Notes: generated by a model not told the origin, from the letters alone. A DNA stretch of 64,000 nt from Phymatolithon calcareum (GCA_977006965.1 OZ345355.1:1736001-1800000), one strand, 5' to 3'. Shown: positions 9,550 to 21,744, counted from the first letter of the stretch. Numbers and translations: made by a program.

Positions 9550-11450
9550 TCAGGGCAAGGGTCAGGGTAATGCTGGCTAATGGTTAGAATGGACTTCAAG
9601 TTTCAATGAATTTAAACGATTTCAGGAGGTTTACAGTGATCCATTTTTCTCCTCCATGTAATGCGCTTCAGTGGTGAGAAGCCACACCACGCTTTCTACG
9701 GCACATCTGTACTCCTATATGATGGATACATAAAATAACATAATTTACAGTACTGCAATGAGCTTCGTCGAGGGTAAGCGTACAGTGCATAACAACTAAG
9801 GAGAAACCTCAACTACCTCAAGTCGAGCATAGAAAAAAGTAGTTAAGCATTCAAAATTAGGAGTATGTACTCACCATTCTCTCGGCTTGTAGCATCCATA
9901 AGGTCTATTGCACTGCTCCTCGAAAGAGGATGAAAGCAATGATCATTGGAACAGTAGGATGAATTAAGCAAAGGGGGAGAATTAAAATGAGTATTCTGCC
10001 ATTTCCGAGAGTGTTCCACACTTCCGCTGACAGAATTACCTTGCTTTCTGATCGAGTGAAAAGTATACCAATTCAGCTTCCATGTGGCAGCTCTTTGACC
10101 ATCCAGAAAAGTTTTCAACTTGAAACACAATCGTTCCTGTGAACAAAGAAAATCCGCTTCCAGGAGCATGTGACATTTCTTACTTTTCATCATCGCCATA
10201 TTTAACAACTGGTGAGCATCCATTTTCACAAGACGTACGGATACAATGCGTATATGATATTTTTACGAATGGCAACGTTCTTCTTACAGAATTTCCCACC
10301 ATGTAAACAAATCATTTGAGTTGCCAAGTTTCTGGAAGCGCAGTTCTTCCAATTTAGATTCTCTCCATAAATACGAGATTAAAAGAGGTGGTAGACCTCA
10401 TCAATGTGCTTACTTTGGTTAACTGACCAAAGCTGGTGTTCCACTGCCGAAGGCCAATACACAGGAACTCGAGCTGCGGTATCATGTTCCGCACTGCGCT
10501 GCACGTCTGCGCAAATGACTGTTTTGTATCCTGTGATAAAATGCTGACTCGAGCATGTTGCAGAAATTATCAAAGGGTAGATTTGCCGCCAACCCAGAAT
10601 TGGTTATGCCAGGGTTAGCAAAATTGGTTAGATGAGGGTTATAAGGGATTATAATAACCATAACTATTCGAAGCCATTTTGAGTTATTAATGGTTAAGAG
10701 TATTGATTTTTCAATTGGCCCCATTGAGCATTCATAAACATTTGCAATTAAGGAACGCATTGAGAATGTGTTTTAAATATAGCAATATCTATTACCACGT
10801 ACTCAGTGCCTTGTCCGGAGTACAGCAGACAGAGTTGCAAGCGGCTTGCCACCTTGCCGTCAATTATGAGCAGCAGCTTAAGCTGAACAATGTAACCGGT
10901 TTTCGAAGTATTGTGGAACTTAATAAGCGGGTTGTCATTGGGTTTCAGTAGGGTGCACAGCATAGTGCTACCCCATGGCAGTCGGCGTCCTATAGCACCA
11001 TTTAGAAGTGAACAATAAACATAATTAATTTCAAAATTTACATTACTCTAACTGCGGCATTGGTGGAAAGCACTACTCTTGTTCCACAATTCAATGATTT
11101 GCGATTGTCTACTCTGGCTGGTGTTTCGCTTACGAATGGCATCGACTAAGCCGTTCAAAGCTCGCTGAAGGCACAAGCAACAGTAAGATTACAGGCGTAC
11201 GGTTTCTTTTGTAGGGTCCTGAGTAGTTCGTACAGTTCTAAGTGCCAAGCAGAGCAAAACTGTGCTTTTGAAAAAATCATGTGTACCAGTATTTACGCAA
11301 TAAGTCGCCTCGTAATTTCTCCATTTATGAAACTGACTCTCCATTTACCCAATGAAAATCAGTCAAGTACTACACCTTCGTTTGGGACATAGTTTGGCTC
11401 AGCTCGTGTTTCTGGGGCTTTAATAATTTCACGTAACATTAGTTTTTGAT
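9550..11450. other. No gene recognised; weak open frames only
   Basis: A 128-codon minus-strand frame (9843-10229) and several shorter frames have no recognisable domain. The bases just before the Ty3 protease (11200-11450) contain no gag and no LTR, so the Ty3 element is truncated at its 5' end. Confidence 0.4.
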
Positions 11451-13063
11451 ACACAATCTTTCAGGAGACGATCAGAGCCAAAGTTTCCGGCATTTCAGAA
11501 AGAATCCTCATCGATGACGGCGCAGAGCTCAATTACATTTCGAAAGAGTTCTACACCCGATACGGTATATCCATTGAAATCACGGATAAAACAGCCTCCA
11601 TGGCTAATGGCACAAGTCAAATCCTGAAAAGTACCGTACACCACATCCCAATTACCATAGGTGGATATACGGAAAAACTCCGATTCGCCGTCTGCCCATT
11701 GAATTACGACGTGTACCTCGGAAAAAAGTGGACTTCCAATAGAAGGGCCATTATCAACTGTTACACGAACGAAGTAATCTTTTCATACAAAAGAAAACAT
11801 CATACCACTGTCGCCACTGAACCAGCGGAGCCTAAACTTGGCTCCGTGAACGCAATTACCAAACATGAGCAACGAAATTATCTTTTGTATTCTGTTGTCC
11901 TCCGAAACATTCCTGAGACCAACCAAGAGATCGCCGAGAATATAAAAACCAAGAAATACGTGCGATACTCAACGAATTCAAGGCCGTGCTCCCAAAGAAA
12001 CTGCCTAATGGACTCTCCCCAAAGCGCGCATGATTTTTCCATACACCTAAAGGAAGATAGCGCCCCTCAGGAAAAAGGATTATACCGAGTGTCTACGGCA
12101 GAGCTCCAAGAGTTACAGAAGTAACTCGAAGAACACATAGACCAAGGTTTCATTGGCCCAAGTACAAGCCCGTGGGGAGGACCTGCTCTATTCGTCAGTA
12201 ATAAAGATGGAAATATGCGCCTTTGCGTAGACTGTCGAGCTCTTAACCGCCTTACCGTCAAGAACAGCTATCCACTTCCACGCATAGACGATATTCTGGA
12301 CCAACTCTCTACCGCCAAGTACTTTGCGAATATCGACCTAAGAAGCGGATATCACCAAATCCGCCTTGACGAAGAATCCATTCCGCTCACCGCTTTTCGA
12401 ACAAAGTATGGACATTTCGATTTCCAGGTCCTACCGTTTGGACTAACCAATGCTCCGGCCACTTTCATGCCACTCATGAACGAAGTCTTTTCGGAATATC
12501 TTGACAAGTTCATCACTGTATTCCTCGATGACATCCTCATCTACAGCAATACAAGGAAGGATCACCTTAACCATATTCGAAAAGTCTTGAAACTCCCAAG
12601 AAAACAAAAGCTCTACGCTAAGCTATCGAAATGCTGTTTTGGAGCCCAGGAAGGAGACTACCTTGGCTTCATTTTGCGACCCTCTGGCATAGCCATCAAC
12701 CCCCATAAGACCAAAGTCATAGACGATTGGCCAACGCCGACCTCCAAGAAAGACGTACAATCCTTCCTAGGATTGGTGAACTATTACCGACTTTTCATAA
12801 AAGACTGCTCCAAGATATCAAAACCACTGACAGAGCTTACAAAAGATGTTCCATTCGTGTGGACTAAGGAAACAGTACATGCTTTTCTAAACCTGAAGAA
12901 AAAGGTCACCTCAGCCCCAGTATGGCAAACCTTCCACACTGAATATCCCGTCATCGTAACCACGGACGCGTCAAAGAAAGCCATCGGAGCCGTTCTAGAT
13001 CAAGATGGACACGTTTACATCACGTACGCTAAATACGTCAGAACAGAATTTCGCCGCTCATGA
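11450..13063 (+). pseudogene. pol: Ty3 protease-reverse transcriptase-RNase H (pol, N-terminal part)
   Basis: One frame is interrupted only by TAA at 12122-12124. The aspartic protease has ILIDDGAELNYIS around 11507; the catalytic triplet reads D-D-G where D-S/T-G is usual. The reverse transcriptase runs from about 12130. [20 protein letters not shown] is motif 1-2, [14 protein letters not shown] is motif A and [10 protein letters not shown] is motif [11 protein letters not shown] at about 12519-12548 carries the catalytic Asp pair. The RNase H start [17 protein letters not shown] is near 12960-13010. The second family copy has CAA (Gln) where this one has the TAA stop, so the stop is a recent C-to-T type change. 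A frameshift near 13050 moves the rest of RNase H (DHHPLRYLQTQEHL) into the frame of 13005-13196. Confidence 0.92.
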
Positions 13064-13196
13064 CCTCGAACTTTTTGCTATTGTTGATACTTTTCCGGCA
13101 CGGAGATGTTACCTTCATGGACGAAAGTTTACAGTCCAGTGTGATCATCACCCCCTAAGATATCTCCAAACCCAAGAGCATCTGTCCCCGAGATAG
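13005..13196 (+). pseudogene. Ty3 RNase H C-terminal part, frameshifted
   Basis: [15 protein letters not shown] and YLHGRKFTVQCDHHPLRYLQ continue the RNase H domain one frame over from the preceding segment. The region up to 13400 still resembles the tether (IAYIKGKSNRVSDALSRAP) but is broken by stops. Confidence 0.8.
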
Positions 13197-13408
13197 GTTC
13201 ACTGCGTAGAGCGCCTAGTAGATTTCCATTTCTCCATAGCGTACATCAAAGGAAAATCGAACAGAGTCTCAGATGCGCTTTCTAGAGCACCCAAAGATCC
13301 CCCGAAGAATTCCGAGTACGCTAACGATTTACTCAAATCCCTGTTAGAGAAGACATTCCAGGCCAACTCTATCTCCACCACTGTACCTGGCCCGACATAG
13401 CGAATAAG

Positions 13409-13972
13409 TTGGGAGTTGAATACGCACAAGACCCCGAATTCAAGGCCATGTTCGAGAACCCAAAAGAACCCTTTGAAGTCAAAGACGGCCTTCTCTATCG
13501 AGATAGGAGACTTTGTGTTCCGATTGGACAATTTCGTTTGAACCTACTATATGACCATCATACCAGCCCAAGAACTGCTCATTTAGGTGAAACGAAGACT
13601 GGGCATCGACTCCAACAGTTCTACGACTGGAAATCCATGCGCGATACCATTCACGATTATGTCCAAGGTTGTCGTATCTGCGAACAAACTAAAGCAAGAA
13701 ACCACAAGCCTTTTTGTTCTCTACAGCTACTAGACCCACCCGATACTAAGTGGACCACCATCACGATGGATTTCATAACACCTCTTCCGAAAACGCGTCG
13801 GAATAACGTTGGAATTCTTAACGTTGTCGACAAATTATGGAAGATGATTCGCTCCATACCAATTCCCGAGAATGCAGACGCTGTTCAAGTAGCCAAACTA
13901 TTCAAGGAACACATCTACCGAAACCATAGACTCCCTCAGAAAATCATTTCTGAAGAGACTCCATTTTCATGA
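13409..13972 (+). pseudogene. Ty3 integrase, N-terminal zinc finger and start of the catalytic core
   Basis: The HHCC zinc finger is visible as H..(TSPRTAHLGETKT..)H and GCRICEQTK. The first catalytic Asp is in TMDFITPLPKT. The second catalytic motif, normally near IISDRD, reads IISEETPFS and then stops, so the DDE triad is lost here. Later integrase sequence resumes at 14085-14387 (FEVAYNSAGHSTT..SPFYLNYG). Confidence 0.85.
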
Positions 13973-14491
13973 GAAGTTCTGGAAAACGCTGTTCAAACTC
14001 CTAGGAACCAAGATTGCACACTCCACCGCATACAACCCACAGACCGATAGATAGTCCAAAATAGCCAATAGGAAGGTCGAGGAAATGATCCGAGCCTTTG
14101 CAAATTTCAGGAAAAACACCTTGGACGATCATTTAGTAGACTTTGAAGTGGCTTACAATTCCGCCGGTCATAGCACTACTCTATATAGTCCCTTCTACCT
14201 GAATTACGGTATCAATCCAAAAAACATTCCGATTATGGTCAGTTGGGAGGATTTGGGACCAAGTACGCGCACGAAAACATCCAGAAGCAAAATGCTAAGA
14301 TGGCTGAATACGCGAATAAGTCTCGACTTCTGCACATTTTTTCCGTCAACGACAAGGTATGGCTTTCGACAAGAAATCTCTCTCTAGGATAAGGAACGGG
14401 ATCCCGTAAGCTGCACCCCAAGTTTTGTGGACCGTTCGTCATCGCAAAGAAAATCAACGATGTCGCGTTCAAATTTGACATTTCCGCACCA

Positions 14492-14785
14492 ATGAAACAA
14501 CGCGGCATCCACGGTACGTTTCACGTAAGCCTGCTAAAGTCGTTTGTGCAAGACGTATTCTCTCGAGACCTTGTCCGAGAACCGCCCGTCATTTTCGCTA
14601 ACGGCCACCAAGAATACGAAGTTGAGAAGATCCTCGAGCACCGTAAGCGCCGAGGAAAAATACAATACTTCGTTAAGTGGAAAGGATATCGTGACCACGA
14701 AAACACATGGCAGAGTCCCGAAGACGTCCGAAATTCACAAAAAGTACTCAAGGAATACCAAGAATCAAGACGATTCTCGTCTTAG
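14492..14785 (+). pseudogene. Ty3 integrase C-terminus with chromodomain
   Basis: FHVSLLKSFV is the integrase tail. The chromodomain follows: EYEVEKILEHRKRRGKIQYF and VKWKGYRDHENTWQ, with the aromatic residues that normally cage methyl-lysine. In chromoviruses this domain steers insertion to marked chromatin. This segment is open to its TAG stop, which overlaps the polypurine tract. Confidence 0.9.
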
Positions 14786-14795
14786 GGGGGAGGGG
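14784..14795 (+). promoter_or_regulatory. Ty3 polypurine tract
   Basis: AGGGGGGAGGGG sits directly before the LTR, as expected for the plus-strand DNA primer. It overlaps the last base pair of the pol stop codon. Confidence 0.85.
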
Positions 14796-15119
14796 TGTGG
14801 CGTCCAAAACTACTATCATACTCACCATTTCCAATAAGACTAGCTCCCTTCAAATTGTCATTTCAGCTTGCATTTACAGCAAGCCCTTACAGATAGCATT
14901 ACAGTCATTATAGTACCGTAGGTTTCGATGCGTACGTACACCATGAAGGATCATCAAGGGCAAACTTTAGCGCCGCTGCTTACAGTTCTCACATTGCCAA
15001 GTCATTCTTGATCCAATTCTTTTTCTATAAAGGTCCCCGCGAATCGGCGCCCTCGGCTTTTTGCCAGGGAACAACCCGACCACAACCAGTGTCCTAAATT
15101 GTGCGTTCAACACGCCACA
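14796..15119 (+). repeat. Ty3 3' LTR (324 bp)
   Basis: It starts right after the PPT with TGTGGCGT and ends with ACGCCACA, its exact reverse complement. That gives an 8-bp terminal inverted repeat and TG...CA ends. An internal TATAAAG at 15026-15032 is a likely LTR promoter. No matching 5' LTR was found upstream. Confidence 0.85.
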
Positions 15120-15930
15120 TCGCCCTGTCTTATTATTTGAGTTCATAGACCGCAAGTTTGCGCTCCAGAGTCCCCATGTGGTCTCTGACGTTGTCTCCGA
15201 GTTTATCCGCTATCAGAGTTAGTAGCAACCTGTGCATGCAATGCCGAGTTTAGCGTGCGAGTCCGGTGCGCGCGCACTTCTTGAGGACTTGTCAAAAACA
15301 GGGAGATTTCACTCAGTCGGAAATATCCCTCGATGAGTAGTGCCTTTATTGATGTGTGACGACAGACGTCCGATAATCTATGTATCCTACAACCGCCACC
15401 TCATTAAGCAACTCTGAGAGAGAAGGTTAACTTCGTAAAACACATTTGTTATCAGATGCTCGACAGGGCGCCCGAATTGCGAGTCGCGGCAAACTAACAA
15501 CCCGTATGTGTCCAAAGGGTTGCAGTTTCAATCAAGAAGAAGCAACAGCCAGTAGCTCGCGCGCAGTTCGCGCTCGGCTACATACTTTTCAAAGCAGTAG
15601 GAATCTCTGTGAAGACAAATACGACTGAACGAGACGTTTTTTGCTGTAGGCACTTGCGAAACTCTTACAAAGTCGAGCTGATCCGTCAGTTGCCTATGTT
15701 TCATTTTAGGAACTTAAGGGCTGCTGAAAGCTATCTTTCATGTTGCGTGCGCTTTTCCTGTACAGTACCAAGCAGTAAGGATGAGAGAAAGCATACCAGG
15801 ATTATTTGCGCAAGATTGTTTCTAAGTCATTTCTAACGAAACCAATAGAAATTGATTGGACAAATGGACAGTCAAGGAACATCGGCAGTTAGATAACTCA
15901 AGAGTCTCCTGAGAAATAATACATGAACAG
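15120..15930. other. No gene recognised
   Basis: Short frames only, and no repeat family was recognised. Confidence 0.35.
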
Positions 15931-16019
15931 CTTTAGAGAAATTGACGAGGCTCGTGGACTTTCAAGCTCGGAAAGAACCCGACGCGAAGAGAGGAGAGAG
16001 AAGAAGAGAGCGGAAGAGA

Positions 16020-16552
16020 CTAGACAGAAAGAGGAGGAAAAAAAGAAAAGCCAACAAAACCCACCAATATATAACAGAAAACAGACAGAGTAAGCGTGTA
16101 GATCACCGCAAGAGCACAGTCTATAGCCTTGCGGGAACATAAGCGGTCACGGTGATCGACCTCGAGCGTGAAGCTACGCCAAGTACGGCCAGGAAAGCTC
16201 CTTAAAGTGCAAATGAGAGTACACGTCGGCTTGTACCGGAAGGAAGCCGCACCGCGCACGGAGCACACTCCACGACCTTACGGGAACACAGGTACACACA
16301 AATGGCAGTCGCATATACGATTTTACGCCTTCTCTGGTTCGGCAAGTCTCGACAATAGCAGCGGACGCCTCGCAGTGACGCGCCATGAAGAACAGGGAAA
16401 CGAAAAGAACGGAAAAAGAACGTTGGAGTAGGCGAGGACGGTGGAACTAAGTTAACAGAGATAAGCGCGACTCGCCAGAAGAAGAGCCGATGGTCGGCTG
16501 GAGAACACTCGATAGCTTTGCGAGAACTCCAGCGGTCATGCAGGTGAGACAC
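16020..16552 (-). repeat. Three-copy repeat with possible coding capacity
   Basis: A unit of about 35-40 bases (CCTTGCGGGAACA..AGCGGTCA type) occurs at about 16105-16150, 16255-16300 and 16495-16540. On the minus strand each copy can be read as a similar peptide: LCSRKAIDCALA, LCSRKVVECAPCA and SSRKAIECSPA. Two of these share one 116-codon frame (16202-16552) and the third is in another frame. No protein family was recognised. Confidence 0.4.
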
Positions 16553-16796
16553 AAGCGCGAGCCTTCGCCTTGATGATGATGGATAAGTTCGGCGATAATG
16601 TCGCTGACGTTGCAGTCATCTTGATGTGGACGGACGGCTGCGTCATCCTTCATAAGACGTCCTCGGCTGGGCCGCCGATCTTGGAACTCCGACTTCGCGT
16701 GCTCGAAGGGACGTGCAGGCCATGTTTAGCGTGCAACTAGCCGAACATTTGAGCCAAACAACTCCCCCTTTCCTTTTCTCAGAGGAAGGAACTATC

Positions 16797-17505
16797 TACC
16801 TTTCTTTCTTTGCTTTACTGCGGGATTTCTCGAAGCTGATGGAACAACTCCACATCCTTACGGCTCTAGTAGTCCTTACAGATACGAGTGGTACTTCATG
16901 CCACAACATCTGTCCAAGCTGCACAAGGTGCAGGCCATGGTCCAGCGTAACATCCATATCGCTACGCAGCCAATCTTCATTCGCCGTCCTTCAAAGGCAT
17001 GCCTGCGTTGGAAACTATTTAGGACGTTCACGGTAGCTAATCATCTCTCTGCCTTTTTTATTTCCTTCTGTCTTCTCTCCCAGCTTCCTTGAGCGTTGCG
17101 GCACACCATACAGGGCGAAATCCATGTGCTACCATACTACCAGAAGGTGATAGACTTCTCCGCTGGGGAGGCCGGAGCACAGCTCTTGTCATTTCAAAAA
17201 ACCCTGCAATGTAGCGGGGAAAAATTCCTAACTGAACTCTTGGCTCCATCCTGTGACGCACAAGTGCACGGGTAACCGGACCGGTTATCATAACCGTCTT
17301 GTATCATATCCGCTTAAATTCGCAAGATTTCTTGGAAATCCAGAGACGGCGGGGTTGGGTCTGACATTCCGAGCGTGGAAAGTTCTCGATTTGCCGAGTC
17401 CCAGGCGAGCGCGTTCGCGATAGCGCCAGCCATTTCCGACGGAATGGCCGTCAGAAGAATCGCGTTGCGCAGCATTACTGCTGCGGCCACTTGCACCGGC
17501 GCAAG
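16797..17505 (-). repeat. Repeat family E copy 1 (~700 bp retroposon-like)
   Basis: Shares most of its length with 34840-35545 in the same orientation. The left edge is CTTTCTTTC..., which on the minus strand is an (AAAG)n tail following TGCAGTAAAG. The LINE fragments at 30870 and 40750 end the same way. On the minus strand both copies end a frame with ...PP..DF.EILRI-stop. It is probably a retroposed element sharing the LINE 3' end. Confidence 0.65.
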
Positions 17506-17779
17506 ACGGCGATACAGGGCATAGACACACACGAGACACGTCCCCGTATGGCCCAACAAAAAAACTACCACGAGCCGCATGATTATCGCGATCTGTCCAG
17601 ACTCAGCATTGCGACTAAACCGTGCTCGTGGTATTCCACGTGGACCAGCGCGACATAGAAGGCCTGGTTGTATACATTGCACGCAACTTTTATTCAAGTA
17701 GCAATCAGTCGACTGATTTCGTGGATAGTTTACTTTCGTGTTCAATAGGAACGCCAATTTTCACCCAAGTTGGGTGACG

Positions 17780-18130
17780 AAATTGGTATAGAAGTGTAAG
17801 TCTTTTATTTAAAAGTTACCAACGCATCTGCAGACGCTTGGGGCAACTTTGCGAAGGCCATTGGGCCAAAAACAGGGTCTATCGTTCTTGTATGTTAGCG
17901 TGGTCGATTTCGACACGATCTGGCGGAAATTTCAAAACCTACCTCTGGCTTAGAGCCTCGAGGGGGAAAAATATTCCACTGTCTTGAGTCGCGGGTTTCA
18001 GGTTTCGAGAGTGGCCTTGGCCGCCTGATACATGGCAAGTATTTCGTCGAGTGCCCTCCTTGTAAAAGCACTTTCTTCATATGATAGCTTGTCTTTTGAT
18101 AGGCCTGACTTGAGATCTTCGATAGCATCC
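17780..18130 (-). repeat. Repeat family A copy (longest body)
   Basis: The minus-strand frame contains QWNIFPPRGSKPEVGFEI, one stop, then TRTIDPVFGPMAFA and KLPQASADALVTFK-TAA in AATAAA (17804-17815). Upstream, another frame reads EDLKSGLSKDKLSYEESAFT and RRALDEILAMYQAAKATLE, with a related reading (ECAFTKIALDAVLDIFQAV) in the copy at 47976-48260. The ancestral protein was therefore longer than the end fragments show. The function is unknown. Confidence 0.7.
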
Positions 18131-18179
18131 TTTCCAGTTTGTCCAGTTAGGTCTATGAGCTCGGAGGTGCTCATCGAAA

Positions 18180-19885
18180 TTGGTATAGCAGAAATGACAA
18201 AAAAGCTGTGAGTACATCAATGCGAGGGAACCCTAGCATCAAGAAGAAAACTGAAACTAATCAAGAATTCTAGCACGATCTAGTGCGGTTAATACCGAAC
18301 GACGGAGACGGTGTGTTCCACTCGTCGTGTACACAGCTACCAATTCATAGACACTTTGGGCACTGAAATCGTAGAACTGATTATCCTGCGAAGATCCTGC
18401 CTTCTGGCTGTGAATCTAGGACGAAAGTCGTTGATATCATCAAAGTCATCTCGCCGATTGGAAAGCTTGGCTTCGCTTCTCGCTCGCTGGAGAACGTTTG
18501 GCTAGTGCGATATCGGAACTTCATTTACCAAAAAGGTTGAACCAGTTCACCTGCTGGTATATCCAACCAAGACGAGTTCGCTCGCCTGACGGAATTTAGA
18601 TTAGTGCAAAGTGACACGATTCAAGTTGTGCAGCGTATAGTTGCGAGAGGAAAAAGCAACCGCCTTGGGACAGCGACGTAACTGCGGGCGCAGCAGCTCG
18701 AGAGATAGACGTGATACTATGCACATCTGATTACGACAAATGAAAAATTTCGAGGCTATTAGAATACTGGTGCCGATTTTCCTCGTGTTTAGACACATGG
18801 CCCCTTCTCAATAAATCCATTTAATGTCATATGCGATTTTTCATTTTTTAGTCAAGACCCTCTTCTCTCTTTGCCAGATGGCTGCGGGAAACGCAATTCA
18901 ATTTCTGATATCAGTCATCTACTGACCCATTTCTGCCCAGCCCCTGTCGCTGAGCAATGAGTACCATATCCTACATACGTGAGGAGGTGCGGTATTGGAA
19001 CCACATGTACACGTTTGTTTGGTTGTGACCTGAGACGTGTGCGCCAATAATTTCTCTCTTTCGATTTCGAGTGAAATCGTAACGGAAAAATATGCAGATT
19101 TTTGAGTATGAGATCAGATGCAGAGAAAATTTTGCATTAGTGCCCCAGATTCAAAAAGTTGAAGGCATGTAACTTCCAATTCCATTGAAAACACAATCGA
19201 TTGTTCGCTGTGCAAGCGAAATGCAGAACTTTGACCACAATTTTTTCCTTTTATCTGTGGAGTACTCTCCAATTTTATCCACATTTCTAACAGGAGAGTT
19301 CGTGATCTTTACGAAAGTTTCAAAATATTAGAGCATAAACTTTGGCACATGACAAAAACGTGCATCCCAAAAACGAAAAGTGTGCTGGAATCGTTTTTTC
19401 CGCATAATTTATTTTAGAGATATTTTAAGATACATAATAATTTGAAGACGTAACTTTGTAAAGTTAGCAATTGCATCTAAGGATGTTGTTCGTACGTATT
19501 ACGCTCGGAAAAGATAGAGCTAGAAAGCATTATCAAAGTTTTGCCGAAGGCTTGGAAATGACAATTGCCGTGAAAACAATTGCAATCGGCGAAGCAAGTG
19601 AAATAGTTAAGTACACCGACACGTGTAGAAAACGACTTTAAAAATTGATAAATTATTTCAAAGTGCCGTTTTCCTGTCATTTTCAAGTGTTATGATATGA
19701 TCTAAAAAGAAGAGGAAGATTGTAGTTTGCAAGTTGAGACTACTGTAAGGCGCCAGTGCCCGCTCTGGCCGCCGATTCTACTATTCCAGGATTTGATACC
19801 ATCTAGTCCAATTAATAGCCGGTTTAGTCGCTGTGCTGGGTCTTAGAGAGTAATCTGTATGATGAATCAAATAAATTGCGTTTCC
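18180..19885. other. No gene recognised; AT-rich
   Basis: Short frames only, with no domain or terminal repeats seen. It forms the left flank of the copia insertion. Confidence 0.35.
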
Positions 19886-20148
19886 TGTCGTCTCGGCGGG
19901 GACGATAAGTTCTCTGACAAAGGGAAAGATGCCCAATATATATATCTTGCTTGCCACTTCTGAGCGTGTCATTATTGCTTGTTGTTGTCCTTGCCTCTCC
20001 CTCCCGATACTAAATCGTTCTAGTAGATCCGGGTCTGCGACTATGCAATAATGCTGGTAACCAAAATGTTGTGTAGGCACCCAAGATAGCGCAAATCTCT
20101 GGATTCCTTTCCTGTCATTCATTCGTGGATTGAATGAACTATTCCACA
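19886..20148 (-). repeat. Copia 3' LTR (263 bp, internally deleted)
   Basis: TG...CA ends. It matches the other LTR apart from point differences and one 71-base net deletion near 20005-20010, which removes the segment carrying the TATA box in the 5' LTR. Confidence 0.9.
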
Positions 20149-20188
20149 CTCGCATCAAACCTTTTAAGCGCTAATTCTGAAATTTGCG

Positions 20189-21019
20189 TCAAACGAAAAG
20201 GTAATCAAACAAATACTTTGTGGAGTGAACTATCCACTGGTTCACAGGGTGCTTCAAAGTGCCTGTGGTCATTACTTCGGTAAGCTGTGACGGTTTCATT
20301 TTCTTGGTTAAAGCAGCAGCCAACATGTACTTCGTGAGAACGTGTCCAATGTTGGTTAGCTCTCCTGATGCATATGCTTCCCTTAGCACGTTGATATCGA
20401 TCTGAATCCGTTTCTCAGTTACCGATGAAAGCTTCGTGATAGTGCCGAATAAACACTTTGAGTCTGTAAACAGCATGACGTCAATTGGACGACCCAGTAT
20501 ATTTTCCAGGTCATGTCTGTATTCATCACAATAGTCATAGCAATCTGGAAATGCAAATACTTCAGCCGCAAGTACAGACCTCGTGATACGGTTGGACTTC
20601 CCTGATGCATACTGTATAATCACAGCGTTGTCCTGCGCGTCAAAAAACAAAATGATCATGCCCAGTTGAGATGAGTAGTCGTAATTTGATGCAAACGATG
20701 AGTCCGTATATCCCCGAATGTACGTTGTTTCCGGGTCAAGTTGTTTGCCCACCATGTCATTCTTTAGACTTTGTGCCTGTTCGAAGCCATGATTCAATAC
20801 TGTTGCATCTTCTGTGGTTGCGTTCCCGGTTTTAACTTGAGATGTCTTGGCTGAGTAGTTCAAAACATCTTGGCGTGTGCATGTGCCAACATAAGCCGTC
20901 TGTCTTCGCACTTTTGAGAACTGGTCCCAAGCGAAGAGTTTAGGGTCTATCCTCTCCATGGATTCAATGTATTCGTCCTGATGAATGTTGAAGTGATTCC
21001 CATGGTGGGTGATGTCCAT
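20189..21019 (-). pseudogene. Copia reverse transcriptase end and RNase H
   Basis: An open 276-codon frame. RRQTAYVGTCTRQDVLNYSA is the RT-RNase H link of copia elements (normally ..LMYLA..TRPDI). GYTDSSFASNYDYSSQLGMI starts RNase H. LFTDSKCLFGTITK and a final ...LTKKM segment complete it. This is the best-preserved part of the element. The sequence immediately upstream is frameshifted. Confidence 0.88.
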
Positions 21020-21086
21020 CCAGAAAACCGCACGGGATAAGCAGTATCTTTTGGCTTCACATCAAACCGCTTCGAACTTTTTTCTT

Positions 21087-21744
21087 CTAATTTGCAGAAC
21101 TCTCAGTCCCGGTGATCAACGTGTCATCGACCTGCGTCACGATGAGGCCATCCACTTTACCCTCATTTCTTTTGTAAAAGAAGCAGGTATCTAGTGCAGT
21201 GTGTTTCATGCCCAACTGTACACGGTGATATTTGCTGTACGTTTGCCACCAATAGTTTGGCGCTTCTGGGAGTCCATATAGCGGCTTCTTCGCACGAATG
21301 ATTGAGTCCTCCGGAAAGCCCAGCTTCCAGAACAAATCGTAGCTCTTTGGTGGTCGGATATACAGTTAGCGGCCAGCTGATCTTCGGACTGTACGTAGGC
21401 TTGCTTGACGTCACGTGAGCAAACGTCTCTCCAATCGGCAGCAGCGAGTGCAATAACTGTTCGGAAGGAGCTTTTCTTTACAGTATGTGCCTCGCTCACA
21501 ATGATGTTCTTGTCTGGGTCGCGATGACCGAGTATAACCCAACGTGATTTCGGGACTGAGGAACCATCAGATGCAACTTTGAAGTGTTCACGAAACGTGA
21601 GTTCAGTATAGTAGCATCTTTCGGTACTGTCGACAAGGGCACAACTTCGAATGTGTCACGGTCATAAAGTCCGCGCACTTCGGAGTCCTTCGACGTTTCA
21701 AACGTATTGTCACCTCGACGTGTCCTCACTTCCCTTGTAAACAT
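21087..21744 (-). pseudogene. Copia reverse transcriptase, fragmented over several frames
   Basis: Pieces in order: LNSRFVNTSKL, then SRDVKQAYVQSEDQLA, then IRAKKPLYGLPEAPNYWWQT, then VTQVDDTLITG (catalytic motif, QVDD instead of YVDD). At least two frame changes separate them. Confidence 0.88.

Larger units (their letters stand above)
11450..15119 (+). mobile_element. Ty3 (Metaviridae-type) chromovirus LTR retrotransposon, 5' truncated and decayed
   Basis: The domain order is protease, reverse transcriptase, RNase H, integrase, chromodomain, PPT, 3' LTR. That is the Ty3 order with the C-terminal chromodomain typical of chromoviruses. There is no gag and no 5' LTR, so 11450 is the point where homology starts. 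Frameshifts and stops occur at 12122 (TAA), about 13050, about 13200-13400 and after 13972, so the copy is inactive. A second, more decayed copy of the same family lies on the minus strand at 52600-55100 and supplies the gag part missing here. Confidence 0.93.

Noticed and set aside
10590-10660. Runs resembling GGGTTA telomere repeats
   Set aside because: Only scattered AGGGTTA-like words without a tandem array.
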